NCBI RefSeq assembly: GCF_000327385.1
Contig: NW_008709379.1
Coordinates: 2,090,858 to 2,154,857, forward strand
From: Lottia gigantea
Taxonomy: Eukaryota; Mollusca; Gastropoda; Lottiidae
Direction: 5' to 3'
Length of the DNA: 64,000 nt
Position numbers and translations under genes: made by a program. Of the stretch, positions 12,242 through 21,784 are shown piece by piece. The notes beneath the pieces were generated by a model that saw only the letters and a program-made list of their open reading frames with translations, did not search any database and was not told where the DNA came from. How positions within the stretch are numbered: position 1 is the first letter of the stretch; every line of letters starts with the position of its first letter.

Positions 12242-13780
12242 TTAGAACTTGAAAGCGATTCGATCATCATTTTCTTTCAAGGTGCTTAATATGGTATAAG
12301 GGGCAAACCCAATCACTCCTTCCTGATTACGAACCTTCCACCAATTCTTCGTATTATCGATCAGTCCGACGATATCGCCCTTCTTTAATTTAAGTTCCCT
12401 TGTATTTCCGGCTTCACGATCGTGTATCACTACGCACGGTTTCACTCCTTCATTCTGTAGCTGTTGAATGAAATCAGCCGAATCGCTACTAACAATAAAT
12501 GGTCCGCGTCTTGCACTATCTTCGTCGCTACTGGCAGATGTGTTATCCAAAATTGTTGGCAATGATGGCTTCTCTTCGATTACAACAGGTATATGCATGA
12601 TGCCTGTACTGTTCTCTAGGTTGGAGTGTACTTCTATATTTGAAGTGACTGTGGTAGGACTAGGCTGACTTGCTTCCACGGAAGGATAAACTTGGACACC
12701 AGAAAATATGGAACCGGGTGGTACTGCTGGTTCTCTATTTTTTGCGTTTTCGGTCGTTTCGTTGCTAACCTCGAATAAATGAACATCAACAAAGGAATTG
12801 TCGTGAGCGTTTTCTCCATCGATGTTAAGTTTCTCCAGTCTTGGAACCGGAAGTGCAGGGTCTTTGAAGCTATTGCTATGTACCAGTCCTTTACAGTCGT
12901 TGATTTTACAGTAAATAGTCGACGGCTCTGATGGGCAATCGCTCTGTTTCAAGGCCAACTCCTTATCAAAAAGATGTTTTGATTCGGCTGCCTTCGCCAA
13001 TACAGCTGTTCTGAGATCTCTTCTGGAGCCGAGTACACTTCCTGGACGACTTGGTGAAGGTTCCCAACCGTCATAGAACTTGGGTGTATAAAATGGTAGA
13101 AGACCTTTCCATTCGTCTACAGTCATTGTCCAATTTCGCCCCAATAATTTCCAAAGCTCAATTTCTTTGGAAGTGAGACAATTCAACAAGAGATCTTTTG
13201 CAGCAGCGGTCAACATTGGTACAATAGCACTCTCTGACAAATTCAAATGCCGAATTGTTGGATCTCGACTGGCGTCAAATACGAGGCTGAGTGGTGTGAA
13301 GAGGAAATGGACGAGCTCGGGAGAATTGGGTGCGTTGATGTAGGGTTTTAATTTCGCCAATAAATTGATAGATAACTTCATCTTCTGGAAAATATCAGTG
13401 AAATCTCTAACTGGAGGGCTTCTATATCTGTATGCAAAATTACCATATATCGCGTCGCGATCGTTCGGGTATCGTGATCTTCGTCTGTCCATTTCTCGGC
13501 TGTATTCAGCGGAATGTTGAAGTCTACCCACAAACCGTTCAATGTCACTAAAGCAATGATTCAAAACTTGAACGTCGATAGAAAGTTCTTCTGTTAGTGT
13601 CAAAGGTTGTTTCAGCTCTTCTCTTTTCGAACGATTCATTTTGATGGTATTTCTGGGATCTCGATCGAATAAATGACTTTCGTATCTTCTGTGAGACATG
13701 TCCCTCATTTCATATATTTCGAACTCTTCTTGGCGACTACTGGCCTTACTTCTTCTTGAACGACTGCTGACGAATGTCAT
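12242..13780 (-). CDS. EPS8-like: EPS8-like protein: central EPS8 region plus SH3, no PTB
   Basis: Family role: EPS8 proteins cap and bundle actin and couple receptor signalling to Rac through Abi1/SOS1. Seen here: a 512-aa uninterrupted frame. Residues 1-60 are Arg/Ser-rich. Residues 66-242 match the conserved EPS8 central region: a VLNHCFSDIERFVGRLQ segment, FQKMKLSINLLAKLKPYI, LVHFLFTPL (156-164), an ELWKLLGRNW segment (208-217) and YTPKFYDGWEP (231-241). Residues 243-445 are a Ser/Thr/Pro-rich linker. An SH3 domain spans about 447-501, with ELKLKKGDIV, WWKVRN (480-485) and GFAPYTIL; its usual ALYDY strand is degraded to VVIHDRE. Start: an in-frame TAA lies 15 nt upstream of the ATG, so the N-terminal PTB domain is absent. 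The frame ends soon after the SH3, so the C-terminal actin-binding region is also missing (vertebrate EPS8 is about 820 aa). The lack of introns suggests a retrocopy or a lineage-specific derivative. Family assignment is firm; function is inferred. Confidence 0.88.
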   Translation of the reverse strand: MTFVSSRSRRSKASSRQEEFEIYEMRDMSHRRYESHLFDRDPRNTIKMNRSKREELKQPLTLTEELSIDVQVLNHCFSDIERFVGRLQHSAEYSREMDRRRSRYPNDRDAIYGNFAYRYRSPPVRDFTDIFQKMKLSINLLAKLKPYINAPNSPELVHFLFTPLSLVFDASRDPTIRHLNLSESAIVPMLTAAAKDLLLNCLTSKEIELWKLLGRNWTMTVDEWKGLLPFYTPKFYDGWEPSPSRPGSVLGSRRDLRTAVLAKAAESKHLFDKELALKQSDCPSEPSTIYCKINDCKGLVHSNSFKDPALPVPRLEKLNIDGENAHDNSFVDVHLFEVSNETTENAKNREPAVPPGSIFSGVQVYPSVEASQPSPTTVTSNIEVHSNLENSTGIMHIPVVIEEKPSLPTILDNTSASSDEDSARRGPFIVSSDSADFIQQLQNEGVKPCVVIHDREAGNTRELKLKKGDIVGLIDNTKNWWKVRNQEGVIGFAPYTILSTLKENDDRIAFKF

Positions 13781-13821
13781 CGTGAATCGAAATTAAATTC
13801 CTTTATATCCTTCCGTTTGGC

Positions 13822-14067
13822 CTGAAAATTTCCAATAATTTTAAATTCGAATCCGAAGTTGTCACCACAGTAAGCATAGAGTTTGTAATGCTGTCCAGGA
13901 AGGAGTAACGGTCAATTCAGCTAAAATGTTTGAATGTAGGTTAAACCGATGAATACAAGTTCTTCACAATGAAAATCCCTTGCAGACGTACTCCAGATAA
14001 CTTCTAAATGAAACAATATTATGTCCGATCACTACTGTAGATGGTTACCAACTGGTCAGCTACTTAC
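13822..14067 (-). other. Putative 5' UTR intron of the EPS8-like gene
   Basis: On the minus strand a donor (AGT|GTAAGTAG, intron starting at 14067) and an acceptor (AAATTTTCAG, ending at 13822) bound a 246-nt interval just upstream of the EPS8-like start codon. Splicing would place about 40 nt of untranslated exon before the ATG. The stretch upstream of the donor is an open frame (14056-14295) that starts beside an ATTATTACAG acceptor-like site. It does not join the EPS8 frame, because a TAA intervenes, so it is best viewed as UTR or chance. Confidence 0.4.
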
Positions 14068-14295
14068 ACTGTGAGAAACATAAATTATATATGTAACATG
14101 GATTATGGACACGTAATGAGGCTTGTAACCAGATAATCTCGATAGCTCCCAAATAGCCTCACAATATACCCCTCTAATGACCCGCAATTGTCTAAAACAG
14201 GTCTTTACAAATTCCCTGCCAAGTGTAGCGGTAAATTCTATTATTCCCAATCTGATAAGTTTCAGATACTGATCACTGAACCAACCAATCACCAC

Positions 14296-15724
14296 TGTAA
14301 TAATCTATTCTGTAGTTTGAATGAACCAATCAACATTAAGGGCTGTCAAACCGATTACTGAATATCACAGGTATAGAAAATCAGAGATGTTAAGAGTTTT
14401 TATGTCCTGTCGTTAAACCTGGAGTCGAACTGCAATATTTCTATTGTTATGAATAATGTAATGAAGTAAACTAATTAATTACAGCCTCCATTGTTTCTCT
14501 AGCTATACGTCACGATAGATGACCTAATTGTTTATTACCTTGTTGTGGTATACGTTAATCTGATAATCTATAATCCGTCTAGGGCTTACAAAACATGGAT
14601 CCTTTTGACACAGCTACTTTAAAACATGACCAAAAGATATGTAAAGAATGTTACAATTCCAAACTTCACTGTAGATTTGTAAATAAAAAACCATTTGCGC
14701 TTTGAATTCTTCTATTTGAAATATATCAAAATAAGTTAACGTCTACTAGTGAGTGGTAAGTAGCTACTGCCACGGAATATCAGCTGTCATTGGGCTGAAA
14801 TGATAAAAATAAAAATATAAAGTAACCAAAGAAAGAACGGCGATTCAAATGAAATGAAATGGAAACCACGCCCAGTTCTTTAAAGCTTTGAATTTATTAT
14901 ATTCGAACGACGAACAACAAATTTTCAACAACATTCTTATGCATGGTCGTCAGCTGTGCATATATGATAGCTAACAAAGAATTAAAGGGGGGCGAGGTCC
15001 TTCTGTGAAAGGGTGCGATTGAGACCAATGTTCCATCCTTGCACATTAAACATTGTTCTTTCTGGAGTGAAACAATCATTACCATTGACAACAAATAGAC
15101 CAGGACACGTATGCACCAATAATGCTCAGCTTAGGTTTTACTTAAGATGTTTCATGCATAACTGTTACAGGCTAAATGAAATCCTTGGTACTCTGGATGT
15201 TTCATACATTCGCTCCTATTTCATGAAGAATAATTTTGCATAACCTAACATAAGGATACCGAATTATCAAGGATGCTTTGTCGTCCATGACCAAATCTCT
15301 CGCAAAGTTTTATGGAATAACTCTTTATGACCAGATTGATGGAATGAATGAAAGGTTCAGACGACTTTATTCGTCAACCTTTAGGAACCTTTTAGAACTG
15401 ACGACAAAACCTACAGTCCCACCCCTTTCGTTAAATGTAACACAGATAGATAATAAATTGTATAATATGATTAATTGAAGAATCTTGGTTTAGCAATAAA
15501 ATTGTCTAGTAAAATGAATAAAACGTAATCTGGTAAAATAGAATGAGGCCCGATAGAATATTATCTGATCTTAATATTTTACTACTCTCATAACACAGAA
15601 TATAAAACAGAGTTTTACGCTCTTGTCTAGAGACACAATGAATGACATAGGGCACTACAAGAAATGGAACTTAACAATGCACTGAGGTTCCTACAGCCCA
15701 CAATTACATTTTTGGGGTGAAAAT
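14296..15724. other. Intergenic stretch upstream of the EPS8-like gene
   Basis: It should contain the promoter if the gene begins near 14.1-14.3 kb, but I see no clear TATA box or CpG-rich core. CCAAT-like sequences occur near 14280 and 14328. Open frames between 14.9 and 15.5 kb show no recognisable protein feature. Confidence 0.4.
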
Positions 15725-16011
15725 TAGTGCTGGGTATCGTCAATCATGCCACGATATGATGCTCATCACGATACAAGGGTCAAGGTACGATAAATATTAC
15801 GATATGGGTAAATGGGGTATACAAATTAATATTTTATCTTCAAAGTTTCTATATATATTTATTCATAACTTTATAACTGTGATATTTGGTAATATAGTTG
15901 ATTGAAGTGTTTAGTGAATTTTTTTTTAAATCATAACCCAAGTTATAAAAATCTCAACTTTTTAATGTAATGAATGTCGTATCGATTCACCGATACATCG
16001 TGCCAACACTA
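15725..16011. mobile_element. hAT-type MITE, 287 bp, 8-bp TSD
   Basis: The ends are TAGTGCTGG (left) and CCAACACTA (right), inverted repeats with one mismatch and further CGATAC-rich similarity inward. Perfect 8-bp target-site duplications GTGAAAAT flank it at 15717-15724 and 16012-16019. An 8-bp TSD with short TAGTG-type termini is typical of hAT transposons. The interior is AT-rich with no transposase frame, so it is non-autonomous. The intact TSD suggests moderate age at most. Confidence 0.9.
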
Positions 16012-16046
16012 GTGAAAATATGCATTTTTATAGTAAAAATATAAAA

Positions 16047-16066
16047 TTGAAAGAATATTCTTTCAA
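16047..16066. repeat. Perfect 20-bp palindrome
   Basis: TTGAAAGAATATTCTTTCAA is self-complementary. It lies 35 bp outside the right end of the hAT MITE and is not part of it. It resembles a heat-shock-element-like inverted GAA/TTC array (GAAnnTTC), but no gene is attached. Confidence 0.6.
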
Positions 16067-19000
16067 ATTGCATGAAATACGGGAATAAAGAATAAAGTCC
16101 TATAATTTCAAAGACCCTCCCTACCTCAAAAGAATGGATTTGAAAAACATTCTAAGTTCTGCAGCCGCCACTGAGCCATAGCTTGAGGGAAATGTGAGAT
16201 ATTTATCCTTCGAATCTTTCTAACGATTCCATAGTAAGAAGCTGATAGAAACTACAGTTACGATACTTTACGGAGACGCCAGAGAATATTTTAGGTCGTC
16301 CTTGACAACAACTGAATATGAGATAAGCTCTATGTGTGGGTTAGAGCCTGCGTAATGACAATATTCTCGTATAACTTCAAGGTTTGCCATGACACGACTA
16401 TCATCCCTATCTGACTGTTCGCTGATCCGATCTCTCATCTGAGAAAAATGTATTATATAAATGTATACGTTTTATTAACCGATATTTTGTGTGTGTTATA
16501 ATGCACTACATATGAATTATTTCTCGTTTTGTATAATGGTTCCTTACTACTGCCTATTTCCAAAACAAACTATCCTGATTATTTAATCAAAAAAACAAAA
16601 TTCCTATATCTGTGTAACCCAAATACGTAAATAGTGGGTATCAATCTCATGAACATCTAGAGCAATATGATATCATTGAAAAATTAAATCTTGCCGTTTA
16701 ATTTTTGTAATTCAAATAAACATTTTGAAATAATTGCCACACGAAGAAATATTTCTCATAAACCACGTCAAATAACTTTTCTACATAGTTTCCGAAGCGT
16801 GCTTTACCGCTACAGTTGTTGATCAAGTTAACTTTGATCAAACGGATATTGGTGATTAAGTCATTCTGACCTGTCACTACAACAAAGTCATCAAGTAACA
16901 AAATCGCCCATAAAGAACAATAGAGCAATAGTAAAACAATTAAACAGACCGAATTAAACAGCTATAAACCCACTATCTTAAGGACCCGCCGGTAAAATCT
17001 TCAGAAAATAGAATTCTTTTATCTGCAGTTGTGAATTGCAGCGAATAGCGTTTCGTTTTATATGCTAATAATACACTATTTGAGATCTTTATTGTAGCCG
17101 ATTACAGCGCCCTCCCTCGGTGTTGTTACTTGAAATTTAAAAGGTGATACCCAGTTCAAACCAATAACAATATCTTCACTTCACTGGCAAATATCTCAAA
17201 TTGTTCCGGTCAAATAAACACATGCTTACTGGACAGTAACACGCTGACCATTTCAGGCACCTGCTTAGCGCGGACTTCAAAGGCGACACCTAAGGGTATA
17301 TTGATGTGAACAATGCTTGTAGATGCTGAGGTCGATAATCCCCTCTTTATTTTCTTCAATATCTACCGGATTAACACTTTTTTACCAATCTGACCATTTC
17401 AATATGTTGCAGAACATTTATTTGACGAGTCTGAATAGGATAGATTTGTGAAAATTGATCATTTAATGAAATTTAAAATGATAAGTGCACTTTACACGTG
17501 ATTTATTAAAAATGCACAATGGTAAGGTCAAAGATGGCGATATTTTGAATGGCCTACAAGGGATAAAAATGTTTAATATCTTCAAAACTAACCGCCATTA
17601 TTAGTACTTTATATCGAATTTTTCTGTTATTGAAAACTTTGATTAAATTTCACCTTTGATCTTAAAATCACCTGGATTCTGATCAATTAACCTCCATCGA
17701 TCATTATTTATTATTGTTTACAAAATTACTGACAAAACTGCACATTTCAAGATATTTATCACAATTCACAGCTCATTTGAATCTATGTCGGTATTTATTG
17801 ACAACCATCTGTACCATACTAATGACACATGATGACTCTATTGGTGACTAAAACTTTTCCCCCGACCAATCTTTGTCTTTTGAGTCCAAAACCACGACAG
17901 TAACAAAGACCATCGCTTGTACAGGAGAGCAAAACAAGAAAATTCAATATTTAGATTGGAAACCTACTACACAAATTGAAGTAATGTTGATATCGCAAGC
18001 AACACATTTTCCCCATATGCACTTTTCTGCGACATTGTTACATGGCAATTGTCTTGTGGAATACAAATTACTTATACTACTACAAATATTTTATACTGTT
18101 AAATAGTGCTTAAAACATTTATTATACAGCGGCAAAAACTATGAGTAACAACATGTTTCAGGTGCTGTTTTAATATTTTTGCAAGGTGAAGAAGGTATAT
18201 TGATAATGTGGATTATGAAATAAGATAACTTGACCCCAATTGAAACCACAATAATGATCATAGATTAGGATTTAATGTCTATTTCCATCATAGCATATCT
18301 GATAAGGGACAACCCTAGGCTAGTTATTATAGAATAGGTCTATGTAACAACTACAAGGACACAGGGCCACATAAGTATAACCGATATAAACCATATAACG
18401 TTTTGTCATTGCTCATAATTTGATGAAACTAGCCCAGTCAGCTGGTGCACTTTTTATGCCATCACTTGTTTCATTACGTTGGGCGAAGATGGTCATGTGA
18501 TTTAACCCAGAAAAGATCGTTGCCAAGAGGTTTAACCAAGGTATAGCTGGTGGAAAATTCTCAAAGCAAAAGTTGTTCTCCTGGCAATGAATGGGCCTGT
18601 ATTCTTTCTTGTAATGTTATCAAAACATTAAACTTATATCGGTGCGGCTACATCCTTGTTTAATTCCACACTGTTTTCAATGATAAAGAATGTGATCTAA
18701 TTCTGATGAACAAAACATGGAAATGGTACAGAATGTTATAAATTAACAGTTCAAAGTTTACATACAGTAAAAATACGATCATGTTTTCTTCGAGGGATTG
18801 AGAGAGGTGGATTGATCTCTAAAATCTGGTCAAAGTGACAAAAATTCAGTAAACTCAGGGGTACACAATTAGAACTGAGCCATAAAATTCATTGATGAAT
18901 ACTAAACAATTTACCTACTGTTATGAGAATAGGGAAATCGTTTTCCATTATTGTGTTTTCTCCTTGCTTCAATACTTCGCCATCTTTATTGGTGTATTGT

Positions 19001-20442
19001 TTACAATCAATCAGCCATGAGTCAGATTAATCACTAATCACTACCTGCAACCACATATCACCTCGAACTCTGTCTTCAATAATGTAGGAATATTCACCGA
19101 GGGACATTAAATTAATTCACGGTAACTTCGTAAGCAGTGTTTATAGAAAACTGTTTCAAAATACAAAATTTAATTTGACATACATTTCAAACCTATTCTG
19201 ATATCTGGAGGATTGTTGCTGTGCTGAACAAGATTGCTCTTGAATTTACTATGTTGGTGTACGAAGATTGGCAGATCCAAAATCTTACGATTGCATTAGT
19301 GAGTTGAAACTAACATCGCCGTGAAAAGTTGTCAGTTTGTGGCTGTGTTCGATTCAAGTTATTATTTCGAACACCCCACATAAAGAATTGGTTTGATAAT
19401 CCGTCGTGTGACACTGTACATTGCATCAATTTCTGTTTAAGTTAATGAAGGTGAGCATTTCCGAGTAGTGTTCAATAAGGACAAACTTTGCCAAAACTGA
19501 AATTCGCCCAGTTCCAATTTAAAACAGGATAGGTTTCTTACTAGATACAAGGTACATTCTGCAATATTGTATTTGAAGTATAATTTGATTCACGTCGATT
19601 TCATTTAATAATATTGATATTATCGTGTCTGTATTAGCGGTAATCATCAAAGAGGCGGCATCCTATGATCATACAGGTATATTAAAGTGAATGAAGGTGG
19701 GAATATAACTAGATTACTAATATAAATATTACTGTTATCATATCATACCCTTTACTTCCTCATAGGACGTGTTGAAATCCGCTTTCAGACGGATCAGACA
19801 CTTGTTATAGCGTGAAAGTGACAATCCTGTTTAAATGCACATTCATGTTTTAGAAAAGATCATAAACCTATATCACTTTTAACACCTGGTGAGTGAGGAA
19901 TTTTTAACGGGGAATGTTTCAACTCTAATTTACACCCAATTACCAATATATTTTCCTATGACGTCATTTTTCCATTTGTGTTTTGTGTATCATAGTAATG
20001 ATTTGCACAGAATGTAATGCTACTGTCTCCCAACTTCATAAGATTTTTTGTTTAGCGATTATTTCATAGTTAATTGGAAAGTCAGCTCAAAACAGTACTG
20101 ATAATCTGAAATTTATAAACATTAAAAAAATATGTTCATACTTACATTTTTAAATTTCTGTGAAGGAAGTATGTTTCTATGTAATGTAAACATAGAAAGC
20201 TTTATATGTTTACCAACGCAAAGATATTTATTAAAAAACATCCGATTTAAAATTCGATTTACCCACGAAAGTGTTTGTCTCTACCCCTTTGTCAACAAAG
20301 TGAAAGTAATGAATTACCAAAAGTCTTAAAATTTCTGGTACTTTTTCCGAATTGTTTTCAACCCGTTTGAAGCTTCAGGCAGAAATAAGACGTAATTTTA
20401 ATCGACATTAAGACAGAAGAGAAGACATTAAACAACGGAGCA
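16067..20442. other. Long intergenic stretch
   Basis: No gene is supported. A GC-richer patch at about 17220-17340 has long open frames on both strands without convincing splice sites. A full CRE (TGACGTCA) lies at 19959-19966, and a 9-bp hairpin TTTCTATGT/ACATAGAAA near 20173-20197. Confidence 0.45.
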
Positions 20443-20565
20443 CAATTGTAACACACCGTTTCAACAATTTACATTGTCGTCATCATCATTTGAAATGTAA
20501 ATTGTTTAAACGTTGTGTAGAATAAAATTCAGGAGTAATATACCATAAAAATATGTTCCGTGTTA
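20443..20565. repeat. Dispersed hairpin repeat, copy 2
   Basis: A long imperfect inverted repeat pairs 20453-20475 with 20494-20518: about 23 bp on each side, with a perfect core AACAATTTACATT / AATGTAAATTGTT. It shares GTTTCAACAATTTACATTGT and the distal ATACCATAAAA...TTCCGTGTTAT block with 11361-11463, in the same order. The two loci are therefore copies of one small dispersed element. Confidence 0.7.
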
Positions 20566-21504
20566 TTTAAAATAAGTAATAAATCACGAGGCTGTATGTC
20601 CACGTCCTACTCGGTTATCCAGTGTAAAGACATAATCTTCTAGATGATTGAGTCTACTCATGGTTACGTCACCAAGCGTGAATAATTCCCGGGATTTATT
20701 CAAAAATTCAGTTTCCTCGGTTTTCAATAAACTTTATTATTCAATTAAGAAATTTAAACCTTGAGTGATTTAGCTGAGTCGTAAATTTTATGGTAGAAAA
20801 ACTCATAGAAAATGAAATTTGTGTGGTCGATTTTTTTTATCCAATATGTTTCCACGCATCTAATTTCTTAAAATTTGATTAAAAGAGTAAGGTTAGTATA
20901 AGAATATCACAACGGCAGTAAGGATTTTTTGGAGAGAAATAACTTGACTGTTAGTAATGCATATATATTATGAGAGGCTTATTTTATATCATTTATATCT
21001 TCAAATTTTTTTTATATGATATCAGGGGAATATGTGAAAGTTATAACTGGGCACATATCTTGGCGTATATTAACAATGTTTATGTGCTGTGCTCAACAAC
21101 CAACAACTCCAGAGAGAATCATTATCGATATATTTAACGTGGCTGACGTTAATTCCTAATCTAATTACAATATTCAACTAAAGAAGTTTAATTTATGAGA
21201 ATCATAGGTTTTGTATGTAAGGGTTTTTCAATAGGACCAATGTTTTCCTTTATCTACATTAGCCACACTACATACAATACCACAGTTGTACAACATGGCC
21301 ATTTGTTATAGTAATTTTCTGGACGAGTTCTTATTCTAATTAATTAAAGAAGTTCTATAAAAACGTCAGTGTTTACAGGAACAGACTGAAAATAAATTAG
21401 GCTCTTTTAATTTTTGGTAACCTGCCGCCAGATAACTTAAAAACCAGACAAAACTCTTGTTATTTCATTAAACTGTGCACTGACACCAAACAACCCAGTA
21501 TTGA
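20566..21504. other. Intergenic stretch before the 21.5-kb candidate exon
   Basis: AT-rich sequence with no gene, repeat or transposon end that I can support. Confidence 0.45.
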
Positions 21505-21784
21505 ATGGCGGCAATGAAGCGGAAGAGGAAGTTCGCAAGGCGTAACAGTCACGTGATAAAGAAACTAGGCATTAACGAGAGTTGGCGAGATTTAACGTCA
21601 CGGGGTGACAGGTAAGGTCAAAGTAATTGAATAAAAGAATCCAATTTATCTTTATTTACTCTTTTTGATGCCCCGTAGATGTTTTTCTTTTCTCTTATCT
21701 TTGTGTCCGCTTTATTGCAGCCGATTTCCATTTTGTATCGAATTCTTCAAGTTCATATTGCTTGCTAAAGGCTGTTGGTTATAG
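21505..21784 (+). CDS. Candidate two-exon small ORF, 56 aa
   Basis: An ATG in the context TTGAATGGCGGC opens a basic peptide (MAAMKRKRKFARRNSHVIKK...) that meets a textbook donor, CAG|GTAAGG, at 21612. A strong acceptor follows 109 nt on: a pyrimidine-rich tract and TTTATTGCAG ending at 21720. Joining 21505-21611 to 21721-21784 keeps the frame for 56 codons to a TAG. The first exon is visibly GC-richer and CpG-richer than its surroundings. No family is recognised. The first exon could instead belong to a longer gene using a distant acceptor. The -3 position of the start is T, a weak Kozak base. This is inference from splice consensus and composition only. Confidence 0.3.

Noticed and set aside
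12468-12819. Open frames opposite or offset within the EPS8-like gene
   Set aside because: They are by-products of the real minus-strand coding frame.
14056-14295. 79-codon minus-strand frame upstream of the EPS8-like gene as a missing PTB exon
   Set aside because: It shows no PTB similarity, and splicing it to the 13821 acceptor does not enter the EPS8 frame because a TAA intervenes.
17220-17345. GC-richer patch with open minus-strand frame ending in a CCA|GTAAGC donor-like site
   Set aside because: No acceptor with a pyrimidine tract, the opposite strand is also open, and nothing is recognised in either frame.
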